Assembly (NCBI GenBank): GCA_036874045.1 | Contig: CM072344.1 | Location: 7,474,501-7,538,500, forward strand | Length of the DNA stretch: 64,000 bases | Source of the DNA: Cymodocea nodosa | Lineage: Eukaryota; Streptophyta; Magnoliopsida; Alismatales; Cymodoceaceae | Reading direction: 5' to 3' | In this document: positions 21,843-33,227 of the stretch, one piece after another | Numbering within the stretch: the first letter of the stretch is position 1 | How the letters are laid out: each line of letters opens with the position of its first letter | Position numbers and translations under genes: made by a program | The notes under the pieces: model-generated | The model's database searches: none | Told to the model about the DNA's origin: nothing | Seen by the model: the letters and a program-made list of their open reading frames with translations, nothing else

Positions 21843-23034
21843 TGTAGGATCGTATGGCTACACAAGAGGGGGGTGAATTGTGTTTTTCAATATTTTCAAA
21901 TATAATTGAAACTTTAAAACTCAAAAATAAGTCGAGACATTGTTTTCATAAAATCATTTTTATTCAAGGTTTCAATTACAATATATAATTCAATTCTCCT
22001 CAGAAATTGTAATTGCAATTATATATCGATACCATGTTTCATCTATACAATTTCATAACTACAAATAGAGAAAATTAATTTGCAGAATTTAAAACATTTC
22101 TCCCTATTTGAGATCTTTCTTCTTCTTCTTCTCTTTGATCTTCTTTCAGCAATTCTTCAGTGACAAATATTTGACTTTCTCTACTTTACCGAATTCACTT
22201 TCTTCTGATACTCTAAGTCTTCAGTGACATAAATTTAACCTTTTCTGCTTCATTAAATTTTCTTCTACCATTTTCTACTTCACTAAATTTTCTTCCACCT
22301 GATACTTCAAATCTTCAGTGACATATATCTTACCTTTTTCTACTTTACTGAATTTTCTTCCACTTGAGAGCTTTTCCCCGAAGAGTTGTTTTTGATCCCT
22401 GAAAATATTTTTTGTTTGGTGTGCAGGGATAACTAATCAACGAGAATTCTATGCCTTTTATATTGTATCTTCATTTCATGCATATCTTCCACGTTTAATC
22501 ACTATTAGTCTTCCACTTCTTCACGTCTTTTCTTTTTCCTTCATCGAAATACACACCTTCTGACCCACGTTTACATTTCGAATTTTCTTTAATTATAAAT
22601 CCTGGATCTCTAAAAAATTTCCTGCAAAATAAACTTTCTCTTCCAAAATTTTTCATCAAGTATAATAAGAAGTCATTACTTTAATGTTAACTAAACGAAT
22701 AACACAAGTAACTTAACATTTCTAACTTAACGAGTTCCTCATGTGCCAACTCACGTGACAAATACTGTAGTTAACTCAACGAATTATCTCCGTGGTGTTA
22801 CGCTAATTCGACGAACCATCTCCGTTGTGTTACAGATAACTCAACGAACTATCTTCGTTGTGTTACGATAACTCAACGAATTAGTAATAAACAAATGTTT
22901 TTATAATAAGAATTTTACCACGTGCAAAAATAACAACTTAAGTTTATAACACTAACCTAACGTGTTGCCTTAGTGTTCAATATAGCAACTCAACATGTTT
23001 AGCTATGTTAACTTAACAAGTTAAACATGTGCAC
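21843..23034 (-). repeat. 5' LTR of copia C1, cut by Athila G1
   Basis: Matches 11388 to about 12560 of the 3' LTR, then stops at GTTAAACATGTGCAC, where the Athila G1 LTR begins. The five bases TGCAC (23030-23034) are the expected target duplication of G1. The remaining 470 or so bases of this LTR are not in the window. Confidence 0.85.
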
Positions 23035-24489
23035 TATTTGGATCTCTAGCACGGCACCAGAAAAACTTGAATTTGTTAACTTCTATTTTTACTTAGTTAA
23101 TTTATCTTTATGTCTATTCCGTTTTAGAAGTAAACAAACAACCTTTCACACAAATTAGATATTAATTCTAATTTGTATTTTAATTGCAAGTGCACAATGT
23201 CTATTGTATTAGTGTGCAAGTACAGGTCGATCCCATAGGGAATTGCTTAAGAATTGCGAATTGTTCTATTTTTAACAATCAAATTTATATTCAATAAGCT
23301 CTCCGTTGAGTTACAATTAACTCAACGGACAAAGTTCGTTGAATTATGGCTAACTCAACGGACTAACCTCATGGACTTAAGTTAACTCCACGAGCCTGTC
23401 TTTCCTATTTAATACTACTATTTACAAAGGAATTCGGCCCACCATTGGGCGGTTCCATAGATTGTAAATAACATCAATTAAGCTCTTTAATGTTAGTAAA
23501 CACTAGATTTATCATTAGGCAATATTAACATTCAGATAATTCAAACAATAACCATTAAAATTTTTAAGTCTTTTAAACGAACCAATTTTAGTAAACTGTA
23601 AAACTAAAACAAACATAAAACAGTCACAACACTGACAAAGATAACATTAATCACGATACAAAACAAACAATACAACACTCAAATACAAAATATAAACATA
23701 GATAACTTATTTTTGGTATTTTTATTTTGATATGAGCATGGAAATGGGCGAAAGGTGAAATGTAAAGTAATCTTAGTCGATAGTAAATACTTCTGTCACT
23801 ACATGCGACGCGATTACCACTTACAATTTTATCTCCTCTCCCTATAGAATCGTGAGTACAGAATTGCAAAATGATCTCCTCTTCAGCATACAGGCATCAA
23901 CCTGAAGCCAAGGCTAGAAGCTTTAGGATCTCTTGAGATATGAGTTGGCACTTGGTGAAAATGGCTTCCCTTCCCCCGACGCGATCACTCCTCACAATGG
24001 TTGTCAGGCACTGTGTTTGGCTCGGAATCGACCTGACATCAGGAAAGTATCCTCACAGACCTTCGATGGTTGGTGATTATGGTGGTGGTGATGATGGTTG
24101 GTGTGGTACTTCAGAGAATTACCGACGCTACCTGCAGAAAGCTCGGTGATCCTCCTCTACACACACTGGCCACACCCATCGGCCACCACTTCACTACTTT
24201 TTTCTTCTTTTCTTTTATATTTCTTCAATGGTAAATGCTTCTACTTGAATGATCGGTTGGATTTCCTTTATTCATATCAACGAGATGATTTCTTCTTCCT
24301 TCAACGAGTGAATTCCTACGTGATATGTGCGATCATGGTTTTTTTTCTTCCAACTATTATGTTCCTGCAACCGCTACAGTGGCATATTAGAAAATAAATG
24401 GTCTGTGGAGTTATAGATAATTCAACGGACTTACTTTGTTGATTTAACTATAAAACACGTGCATAAATTTAACTATCTGATGCTCAGGT
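23035..24489 (-). repeat. 3' LTR of Athila G1, interrupted by copia B
   Basis: Matches 35723-37171 throughout, including the diverged primer-site copy at its start (CTCTAGCACGGCACCAG), paired half-sites at 23303-23400 and a minus-strand TATA box (AATATAAAAG, 24212-24221). Copia B begins at 24490 inside a half-site array. The rest of U3 is missing. Confidence 0.85.
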
Positions 24490-25442
24490 TGTTAGGGCAA
24501 GTATTACAGGTGTGGAGTATGCCACAAGTAGTTCAGGTTCAATTGGAAGCTTGTTAGCAGTAAGTATCCGATAGTTATATATTTTTGGTAAGTTACAGAC
24601 CTAAGTATCCAGAAATAAAAGTTAAGTCAGAGGCTTTGAGTTAACTATCCGAAAGTCAGAAGATTTCGGAGAGTTAAGTTGTAACTATCCGAAATGACTT
24701 AAAGGACAGTTAAGTGGATCTTCAGATAGTTAAGAAGCCAAGTATCTAGAAAGTAGTAACTTAAGTGGATCTTCGGATAGTTCGGCAGTAACTATCCAAA
24801 GTTCATGAGTTTTTTGGAGGGTTATCGGCAGAACCTTCCGTAATGCCTGGAAAGACACTTAAGTGAGTTTTCAGATAGTTAAGGTATAACTATTCGAAAG
24901 ACATGTAGTTTTTGGTAAGTTATCAGCATAACCTTCTGAAAGGACGGAGAGAAAAGTAAGTGACTTTTCGGATAGTTAAGTCTGTAACTATCCGAAATAC
25001 AGAATCTCTCGAACAGTTAACCTGGTACTGTACCGCCCGTTCAGAAAGAACATTCTCTTCAGATAGTTAAGTCTGTAACTGTCCAAAATGTTACAGATTT
25101 CAGAGAGTTAAGAAGATAAGGCTTCGAAATTAATAGCCTCTTCTTCGAAGCATTATTTCTCTATTGTAATGGCTTGTATGTAATTAAAGGTTTATAAACC
25201 CTAAGTTGGGTAGTATATAAACCTTTATGATGTTGTAAAACATTGCAGTTGATTATGTCGAAGCTCATAAGGAACCCTCAACTCTTCGTGGACGTAGGCT
25301 GTTGTTGAACCACGTAAATCCTGTTTCTTCTCTATATTATTTCTTCTCTTATTCTTCACTCTTAGCATCGGTGAGTTTAGAGTTGAGTGTTTCAGTATCG
25401 TGTCATAGAAGGTTAACTAAACGATTCATTAAGAAATCAACA
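24490..25442 (+). repeat. 5' LTR of copia B
   Basis: TGTTAGGGCAAG to ATCAACA, about 953 bp. U3 (24550-25110) is packed with half-sites (AACTATCCGAAA and inverted TTTCGGATAGTTA). TATA box TATATAAA at 25214-25221. U5 has an imperfect hairpin CGTGG...CCACG at about 25290-25317 that is common in copia LTRs. Confidence 0.85.
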
Positions 25443-25444
25443 AC

Positions 25445-25456
25445 TAGTATCAGAGC
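25445..25456 (+). other. Primer binding site of copia B
   Basis: TAGTATCAGAGC, the initiator-Met site TGGTATCAGAGC with one G-to-A change. Confidence 0.85.
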
Positions 25457-25479
25457 CAAAGGTTCTTTAGTTTAACAGA

Positions 25480-26250
25480 ATGGCAGACGATAGAAAGCTC
25501 AGGATCGAGAAGTTTGATGGAAAAGATTTCGGATACTGGAGGTCTTAGATTGAAGACTGTTTGTATCAGAAGGATCTTCATCAACTGTTGTTCGGAAGAA
25601 AACCAGAGAAGATGGATTAGGAAGAGTGGGAGTCATTGGACAGAAAAGCTTTAGGTCTCATCAGGTTGTCACTGGTAAGAAATGTTCATTCAAATGTCGC
25701 CAAGGAGAAAACAACAGCTGACTTGATGAAAGCTTTGTCTAATATGTATGAGAAGCCTTCAGCCACCAACAAGGTATTTCTCATGCGTAGATTATTTAAT
25801 CTGAAAATGCATGAATGTGGAAATGTAACTGACCACGTTAATGAGCTAAATACTATTCTGAATCAACTACACTCAGTAGATATAGTATTTGATGATGAAG
25901 TCAAGGCCTTGATTTTATTATCTTCATTACCAGAAAGTTGGTCTCCTATCGTGATTGGTGTAAGTAGTTCACTAGGTCATGAGAAGCTCAAGATGAGTGA
26001 CATCTGGGATTTAATTTTGAGTGAGGACATTCACAGGAAAAGTGAATTGCCAGCTTCAACTTCTACCCTAAGTGTTGAAACTAGAGGGAGAAGTAAATCA
26101 AAACAATTTAAATCCAAAGGAAGGTCAAAGTCCAGAGGTACTAGTAAAATGAGAGCAGATATCAGATGCTGGAACTGTAATCAATAGGGGCACTTTAAGT
26201 CATAATGTAAGGCTCCCAAGAAAGACAGTAGAGGGAAGGAATCAGAAGGA
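25480..26250 (+). pseudogene. gag: gag of copia B
   Basis: MADDRKLRIEKFDGKDFGYW is the typical start of Tork-lineage gag. The main block (25636-26187) contains AKEKTTADLMKALSNMYEKP, LMRRLFNLKMHECG, LILLSSLPESW and LSEDIHRKSE, that is, a UBN2 capsid of usual length. A basic Ser/Lys stretch (GRSKSKQFKSKGRSKSRG) leads to the zinc knuckle CWNCNQ-stop-GHFKS-stop-C, whose Cys and His are all kept but which holds two nonsense codons. Further stops lie at 25548 and 25618. Confidence 0.88.
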
Positions 26251-27232
26251 GCAGTTGCAAATGTTGTCTCCTACGATTCAGATGATGCCCTAGTATGTTG
26301 TGTTGACAGTTCAATTGACTCATGGGTACTGGACTCAAGAGCTTCTTTCCACACTACCTACAGGAAGGATTTGTTGCACAGTTATCGTGCAACTCTTGTG
26401 AAAAAGGTGTACCTAGCTAACAACACAAGTCTGGATGTGTTGGGAATTGGAGAGGTACACATTAAAACAAAGCAAGGGATATAGAAATTGCAAGAAGTCA
26501 GATATGTTCCAGATCTTGCAAAGCAATTAATTTCCATAAGTTCCCTAGACAATGATGGTTATCAGATTGCCTTTGGTGCAAGGATTATTGCCTCAAGACA
26601 GAGGACAGACACATTATATTTAACATCAGATCAAGATGACTCCATTGCAGCAGTTAGTGATACTAAAGACATTAACTTATGGCATAAAAGATTGGGACAC
26701 CTTAGTGAGAATGGACTGAAAGTTTTAGTGGCAAAAGGGAAAATCCCTAAGTTGAAGAATGTCAATTTAGGGATATGTGAGGACTGCATTAAGGGAAAGT
26801 AGAAGAAAGTCAGCTTTGCCAGGAATCCTCATGATCCTAAGTCACAGATATTGGAGCTAGTTCACACAGATGTGTGGGGGCTTGCTCCTATCAGTTCTTT
26901 AGGAGGTACTCTCTATTATGTCACCTTCATTGATGACAGTACAAGGAAGGTATGGGTTTATTTTCTGAAACAGAAGTCTGAAGTTTTCCAAGTCTTCAAG
27001 ACATGGAAGGCAGAAGTGGAAAATCAAAGTGGAAGAATCCATCAGGTCAGATAATGGAGGAGAATATGATAGCCATGAATTTAAAGTTTACTGTGAGGAG
27101 CAAGGAATTAGAAGGCAGAGGACTGTAGCTGAAACTCCACAACAAAATGGAGTTGCTGAAAGGATGAACAAGACCCTGAATGAACGGGCAAGATGTATGA
27201 GACTGCATGTAGGTTTTCCCAAAACATTCTAG
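26251..27232 (+). pseudogene. pol: Protease and truncated integrase of copia B
   Basis: Protease motif WVLDSRASFHTTY, where the catalytic DSG has become DSR (G to R). Then VLGIGEVHIKTKQG and VRYVPDLAKQLISISSLD. Pre-integrase LWHKRLGHLSENG and CEDCIKGK. Integrase core D in LVHTDVWG, then a frameshift at about 27030. D in [11 protein letters not shown] and E in TPQQNGVAERMNKTL follow. The sequence ends after about two thirds of the integrase. Confidence 0.87.
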
Positions 27233-27513
27233 TTAATATAATTAGATTTCAGTTCAAACCTATCTCCCTCAAAGTTTGGCAATCGAATACATGAAGGTTC
27301 ATCAACTAATTCAGGATACAGAATTTCTCCTAATGGTTTTTCTCCTGGAGTAGCCATCTCTACGTTCTCTTTTAAAGAAAGGTTAGCTACACCCCAAAGG
27401 ATTCCGTTAAAGTCTAATTCAAAAAATGTTTCAGTACGCCTCTGTGTTGAATATTCCTGGGTAGGTGTTCTTACTAATCGTTTAGTGCTAGGAGAACGAG
27501 TCCATGTGATCAT
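27229..27513 (-). pseudogene. gag: N-terminal fragment of Athila-type gag
   Basis: The frame starting at 27513 reads MITWTRSPSTKRLVRTPTQ and later PLGEILYPELVDEPSCI and FEGDRFELKSNYIN. The FELKS block is the entry to the capsid domain of Athila/Tat gag. The fragment ends exactly where copia B begins, so the capsid itself is gone. It may be the missing gag part of G1 (which has only the zinc knuckle near its primer site) or belong to another Athila copy. Its placement downstream of the accessory gene is unexplained. Confidence 0.6.
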
Positions 27514-27547
27514 AAATAAAATAGTAGACGATTAATTACATACCAAT

Positions 27548-27787
27548 CTAAAGCTTTCCATTCAGTAAAAATTTGTTGACGAATGAAGTCGAATCAGTTG
27601 CTTCTCCTTCTAGTTCCCCCAACGCATTCTCCTTTCTTTTAAAAGTGTTGGTAACTCGTAAATAACATTCTATTTTATATATATAATGCACATCCATAAA
27701 GTAAATAAATCTCATTGCAAGAATGTGTCTTGCAACGTGCAGCGTGGTTCCTGTTTTTATGGGCACGTGTACCACTACTAATTTCAA
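27548..27787 (-). CDS. Unrecognised 79-aa frame upstream of the gag fragment
   Basis: I do not recognise it. The sequence begins MKLVVVHVPIKTGTT and ends FVNKFLLNGKL. It is followed 35 bases later by the Athila gag fragment on the same strand, and a half-site array lies 55-240 bases before it. A GGTATGT sequence just past its end could be a splice donor, but that is speculative. It may equally be leader sequence open by chance. Confidence 0.25.
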   Translation of the reverse strand: MKLVVVHVPIKTGTTLHVARHILAMRFIYFMDVHYIYKIECYLRVTNTFKRKENALGELEGEATDSTSFVNKFLLNGKL

Positions 27788-28467
27788 ATTTTGGTAACCG
27801 CTAAGCTGATGAAGTTTCGTTCATGGTTAAAAGAATAATTGTTTTGCTTAACTCGTTGAGTTACAGATAATTCAAAGGAACAATGTTGATTACTGTTGCT
27901 AACTCCACGGACTAACTTCGTTGAGTTATAGATAACTTAACGGAGTGACCTTATATTATATTATTGACCACGTGGAGTTAAGTTTAACTCAACGAACTTA
28001 CTTCGTTGAGTTAATACTTAGCAACCTCTAAGTTTACTCCTCGTAAGTTCCTCTATGTTTTTTTTTTTCTCTCCTACACTCTGCTAAATGAAATAAAGTT
28101 AAATACATGTCATTAATGCAGCATTCTAATCAAAATTCGTTTAAATCTGAATATTATATAAATATTTAACTTGTAGTTCATTTCATGTTATACAGAATTT
28201 ACATTTTACCTTGCAACATGTAGATATTTTCAAGCATCTATTATTTAATCTTGTCATTCAGCAAACTATAAATCTTTTTAAACATTCATGCATAATGTTC
28301 CACAAATTATATAACATTCAATATAGTTCATCCATTTCATCATTCTAAATACGCATGAAAAATATATCTGAAAAACATATATTCATTCATATGAATCAAT
28401 TACAGTACAATCAAATCAGATATTTTTCATACAAATATATACAAGTACAAGTAGACGAACTATACAA
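27788..28467 (-). other. Non-coding stretch with half-site array
   Basis: No gene. Between about 27845 and 28025 there are several copies of GTTGAGTTA and TAACTCAACG-type half-sites and a CCACGTGG box, like those in the Athila LTRs and before the accessory gene. A T-run lies at about 28058-28070. The remainder to 28467 is AT-rich and would be the 3' untranslated part of the accessory gene. Confidence 0.55.
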
Positions 28468-30670
28468 TTAGCCTCTATTCTTAAGTTCATCTACTTCCTT
28501 CTAGAGTTTTTCTAATTGCTGCTCTAATTGTTCTATCCTTTCTATAGCTCCAATAATGCCTCTAGAAGGTACAGATACTTTCGTTGCAGTATAATTTCTA
28601 TATTCTTTCACTGAAATGGTTCTTGATCTTATCCTTTTGGATGTCCATTTTGTGAAATCAATACAGTCTACCATCAATATAGGTATCAAATCTCCATAAA
28701 ATAATTTCTTCTTCGCAGACTTCATTTTGGATAGGAAGACTTGACACCAATTAACTTGAATTCTATTCATAACTATAAAAGTGGCCCACTTGACAAATTG
28801 ACTCAGTTCAATGTCATGGCACTATCGATGGTAGACATTTTTAATCAAAATGTTAGCTATCATGTGTGCTTTACCATTTAAATGCTTCAATCTATTTAAT
28901 AATGGCACACTAGGATTGATAGCCAAACTGTCCTTGATTTCCTGCTCTGTCCATTCAACGGTAGTTGTGCTTTCCAAAATTTCTTTTCCTTCATTCTTCA
29001 ATCCAAAAATGTTGTGGAGAAGCTTTGGTGTTATCTATACATCACCTTCCTCCATGTTGGAAATTAGTTATCCTTCTTCTTCTCTTAAATTAGCATAAAA
29101 GCAAGGCACTAGATTTTCATATATTGCATGCCCTTTCTGTTGAGAAATAAATTGCAGTAGACCCTAGAACTCAAATAATTCCTTAATTTCTTGCATTCCA
29201 TCCCAATTTACTGGTCTACTATATATGATATCATAACCCCTAATCTCTTGGTATTTATTATAAGCTTCCTGACTCCAAAAGTGTACTTCATTCAGAACTG
29301 TTGCTTCAGTCGGGTCAGGAATGTGACTTTGTTGTTCTAGAGTGGTTTGTTCTTGATCCTCCTCTTCCATAGGCTGAACTTGAACTTGCTGAAAATGTTC
29401 TGCAGATTCTTGAACATTTGCTTCTGCTTTTGTCTGTGGTGGTGAGCTGTCAGAACTCTCCACTCTGTCTTGAAGTGTTTCATTAAATTGCAAAGTCATT
29501 TGTATCCATATGGACTTGTTCAGCTTCTCGTTCAATTTCTATTCTTTCTTCTTCCTCCTGACTACCAATTTGCACTGTCACTGTTTTTTCTGATTCTTTG
29601 GCAGATTGGGATGGAGTCATGGGCAATTCAGTTTCTACCCTATTTTTTGTTTCTTCTTCTTGTACAGGCTGCAGACTAATTCCAGTCTGATTTTCTTCTT
29701 TTCTTTGCTCTTGCTGCTGCTGCTCCTGCTCCTCCTCAGAATCGAATAGCAGGTTTACTAAAATTGGCTCTATAGGTCTTGTTGATGTTGGTACTTCAGA
29801 TTTAATCTCCTTTTGACATTCAGGCACTATCTCTTTTCCTTTCCTTCATCTAATTAATTGTGCTTGGTCTTCCTCTTCTACTTCTGAGATTAAATCCATA
29901 AACAAAGGCTCTACATGCCTTTGAGCCACAAGTATTGGCTCTTCCTATTTAATTTTTTCAATATTTGCTGGTCTTAAAGGACCAGCTTCAGTTTCTCCTC
30001 TTGCAGCAAATCTGATAGTGGTTCTTTGTTGCTGTTCAACTTTAATTTTGTATTGGGCTTTCAATTTTTTTGCAACCCTCTTCTTGCAAAGTGCATCAAA
30101 TACCAGGTGTGCTTTAGCTACTGCCACATCTTCTAGTTCTCCTTGGTTTTTCCCAACTTGAACCAGTCCTTGACATTCTCTTAATTCCTCTTCAGTTGAA
30201 GGCCCCAACATTGCTGCTCATGCCAACGGCCTAAATGGTGGAACTGAAGGTCCTGGCTGCTATTCCTCAGGAACAGGTCTTTCAACAGTCGACTCCTCTT
30301 ATTCTTCTTCTGCTTATTGTTGCCGCCTTATTGTACCCCTTGCACGACCAGCAATGCACTTTTTGAACCATAATCTGGCCTTGCGTTGGATTAGCTCTAG
30401 GGCTACTTCGTTGTTTGGCCAGATTTTTCTCTTTTTACTTACAACAATTTCTATTGCTACTCTGATTCTTGTTTCCACTATCTGGGGTATTTGTATACCC
30501 AAATTTACTAAAAATCTTCTCAAGTTGAAAAGTTCAAATTCTACCTTCTGTAGCTCTTTTTCTCTTGTCGTATTTCGAATTTTTTGTCGCGTGTGCCATT
30601 CCTCTAACTCTTTCAGAAATTCTGATGTGTCAATAGCATCTTCCTAGAACTCGGGTTTTATCTTCCTCAT
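28468..30670 (-). pseudogene. Accessory protein of Athila G1 (Transposase_32-like)
   Basis: About 734 codons from MRKIKPEF (30670) to a TAA at 28468-28470, downstream of integrase, the place of the Athila env-like gene. Order: a basic segment (RKARLWFKKCIAGRARG), a Lys/Gln-rich part, a Glu/Gln-rich acidic part (EEEQEQQQQEQRKEEN), the conserved domain (YNKYQEIRGYDIIYSRPVN, MQEIKELFEF, then LKNEG) and a C-terminal heptad-like helix (IERIEQLEQQLEKL). No signal peptide or membrane segment is seen, so an envelope role is unlikely. It has several nonsense codons and one frameshift near 29490-29530. The blocks match the C and D accessory proteins. Function unknown. Confidence 0.75.
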
Positions 30671-30760
30671 CGTGGAATTACACAATGGCACGGAATCACT
30701 TTAATCTTTCTGTTCTAAGTTCTAATTGATCTGCTGGATAACGCCCCCAAAACCCTAGGT

Positions 30761-30955
30761 TTTAAAATAAACTCTAATTTTAGGCAGGTAATCGGGTCAT
30801 TTCCCAAACAAAATTCTCGCTCTCTCATCCATGGTCTTAACTACAGTACTCTGTTGAGTTACAGTTAACTCAACGGAATAAGCTCGTTGACTAACTCAAT
30901 ACTCAACGGAGTAAGTTCGTTGAGTTAAGCGTAACTCAACGGATCTCCTGTACAA
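30761..30955 (-). promoter_or_regulatory. Putative internal promoter of the G1 accessory gene
   Basis: A TATA-like TATTTTAAA (30761-30769, minus) lies 91-99 bases before the ATG. Upstream at 30849-30955 is an array of paired half-sites. Its first palindrome, GTTGAGTTACAGTTAACTC and the next bases, equals the one in the G1 LTR at about 35990-36014. Promoter activity is inferred. Confidence 0.5.
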
Positions 30956-31289
30956 ACAGATATATAAAAAAATACTTAAGATAATAGTTTTTTTTTTTCT
31001 TTTTCGGTTTTTACCAGTTTAACTAATACTATGTTTCGGTCAGATTGACATTTTTTCGGTTGAATTGATACTAAGTTTCGGTAAAACCAAAATTTTTTTT
31101 TTTTTTACTAAAAATTGATATAGATTTTTTATGTTTCGGTCATACCGATGGATCTAGTCAATTGAACCGCAACAATTTTTTATATTTTATAATTTTTTAA
31201 AATTACTACGATTTTTATTTATTTATATGAAAATAAAATAAAAATTGATTTCTTACTAAGTAAAGCTCGAGTAGTTCTCTACTCTGACT
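30956..31289 (-). other. AT-rich spacer with TTTCGGT repeats
   Basis: No gene. TTTCGGT or its near forms occur at about 31002, 31033, 31053, 31075 and 31131 with T-runs between them. Some are followed by ACCGA or ACC in inverted orientation. Confidence 0.5.
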
Positions 31290-32330
31290 TCTATAATTTC
31301 AAAAGAACTTTTTGGTATTTTTAGAATAGGTCTCATAAGGATAAATATTTCGAACTATGTAAGGTCCTACCCATCTAGATCTTAATTTTCCTAGATGGTT
31401 ATGGAGTCTAGTCATTAAAGATATACTTATTGTCCTATTTCAAAGCTTTTTGGAATAATTTTCCTATCATGCCAAAATTTCATTTTCTCTTTTTCTCTTA
31501 CAGTCTTCGAATAAGCTTCATTTTTAAATTCTTCTAATTCAATTAATTGCATTTTCCTATTTTCAGTAGCTTGATTTAAATTAGTGTTCAGAGTTTTTAA
31601 TGCCCAATAAGCTTTATGTTCTATTTCAGTTGGTAAATGATAACTTTTTCCATATACTAGCCTAAAAGGTGACATACCTAAGCTTGTTTTATAAGCAATT
31701 CTATAAGCCCAAAGTGCATCTATCAATCTATTAGCCCAATCTATTCTAGTAGGATTTACTACCTTTTCTAAGATTAACTTAATTTGTTTGTTTGCACTTT
31801 CTACTTGTCCACTTGTTTGCGGATGATATGATGTTGCAATTTTGTGGTTTACTCCATATTTCTTCATTAAGGCTTCAAAACTTCTATTACAGAAATGAGT
31901 TCCTCTATCATTGATAATAACTTTAGATATTCCAAATCTGGCAAATATATTGGTTCTTATACATTGTATTACCACTTTGTTGTCATTAGTTTTTGTAGGA
32001 ATAGCTTCTATCCATTTAGATACATAATCCACCCCCAACAATATGTAACTAAATTGATTAGACATAGGAAATTGACCCATAAAATCTATTCCCCACACAT
32101 CAAAGATTTCAACCTCAACAATAGGATTAAGAGGCATCATATTCCTCTTTGATATTCTTCCTATTTGTTGACATCTTAAACAATTTAAGCAATATTTATG
32201 AGCATCTTTGAATAGTGTTGGCCAATAAAACCCACATTGTAGAATTTTTGTAGCAGTTTTCCCTAAGCCAAAATGCCCTCCACAAGCTTGGTCATGATAG
32301 AAAGACAATATGCTCTGATATTAAGTTTCT
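31290..32330 (-). pseudogene. pol: Integrase of Athila G1
   Basis: The longest frame is 32308-31427. The zinc-binding H2C2 part reads HDQACGGHFGLGKT, CLNCLRCQQIG. The core has D in WGIDFMGQFP, D in IINDRGTHFCN and E in SYHPQTSGQVESANK. It continues with ALWAYRIAYKTSLGMSPF and HLPTEIEHKAYWALK, typical of Athila. After a stop near 31426 the C-terminal block KLRSRWVGPYIV is still readable to about 31300. No chromodomain is seen. Confidence 0.9.
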
Positions 32331-32653
32331 GGAACACACCTCCTTAAAACCAGATCAGGACATTTCTTAAATAAGTATGGGTCTTCCCAATAGTAATATT
32401 TTACTCTTGAGAAAAATAATTTCTTATGTTGTCTATTCCAATCCTTAGGTGTTAAACCAATAACTAAGTAATTAACTATGTTTGCATACTAAGGTATTCT
32501 GTTGATGGTCATTAATTGTTCATCAAGAAAATTATCCTTAATTTCAATATTTGATTTTTCTATTTGTAATCTTGATAAATGATCTGCTACTACATTCTCA
32601 CAACCTTTTTTATCTTTAATTTCTAGATCAAATTCTTGTAATAATAATATCCA

Positions 32654-33187
32654 TCAGATCAATCTAGGCTTAGTTTCTTTTTCTGCTATTAGGTGTTTTA
32701 AAGCTGAATGATTTGTGTATACTATTACTTTAGCTCCAATCAGATATGATCTAAACTTTTCCAAGGCAAACACAACAGCTAATAGTTCTTTTTCAGTAAT
32801 TGTGTAATTAACTTGAGCATCATTTAAGGTTTTGCTTGCATAATGAATCACTCTAGGAGATTTTTCTATCTTCTATCCCAACACTACTCCTACAGCAAAA
32901 TCAGATGCATCACACATTAATTCAAATGTATGACTCCAATCAGGTGCTTGAATTATAGGAGTTGAAATTAAGCTAGTTTTAAGTCTGAAAAATGCTTCCT
33001 TGCAATTTTTATCAAAGTTAAATGGGACATCTTTTAATAGATTAGTTAAAGGTCTAGCTATTTTGCTGAAGTCTTTAATAAATTTTCTATAAAAACCAGC
33101 ATGTCCTAGAAATGATCTAATATCTTTTACTGATTTAGGTTCTGGTAGATTAGAAATTACTTCTATTTTAGCTTTATCTACTTCCAA
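32654..33187 (-). pseudogene. pol: RNase H and RT connection of Athila G1
   Basis: Frame 33187-32873 gives VKDIRSFLGHAGFYRKFIKDFSKI and FELMCDASDFAVGVVLG, the end of RT and the first RNase H acid. After a stop near 32870, 32851-32654 gives [39 protein letters not shown] and [12 protein letters not shown]. The usual D, E, D positions are readable. Further sequence to about 32330 holds a damaged linker to integrase. Confidence 0.88.
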
Positions 33188-33227
33188 CCCTTTCTAAGAA
33201 ACAACATGCCCTAAGACTATTCCTTGT

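Larger units (their letters stand above)
11388..23034 (-). mobile_element. Ty1/copia element C1, SIRE-type with accessory gene, truncated 5' LTR
   Basis: In element orientation (minus): 5' LTR 23034-21843 (cut by Athila G1), primer site, gag, protease, integrase, RT, RNase H, spacer, accessory gene, polypurine tract, 3' LTR 13028-11388. It is the same family as C2 (44205-57241). Relative to C2 it lacks about 1.2 kb that would hold the start and promoter of the accessory gene. All genes carry stops. Confidence 0.9.
24490..27235 (+). mobile_element. Ty1/copia element B, Tork/Tnt1-like, 3' half deleted
   Basis: 5' LTR, Met primer site, gag, protease and the first part of integrase are present. 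Sequence stops after the integrase motif around FPKTF (about 27232) and continues with unrelated minus-strand Athila gag. RT, RNase H and the 3' LTR are absent. CAGGT (24485-24489) is the presumed left target duplication. The opposite copy is lost with the deletion. Confidence 0.85.

Noticed and set aside
24490-27235. Copia B as a complete element with a 3' LTR at 27900-28100
   Set aside because: The 27840-28025 stretch has half-sites of the Athila/C class, no TG...CA ends and no match to the B LTR.
28468-30670. Envelope glycoprotein gene of a retrovirus-like element
   Set aside because: The position fits, but there is no signal peptide, no membrane span and no fusion-peptide-like stretch. 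The protein is charged and has a coiled-coil tail.
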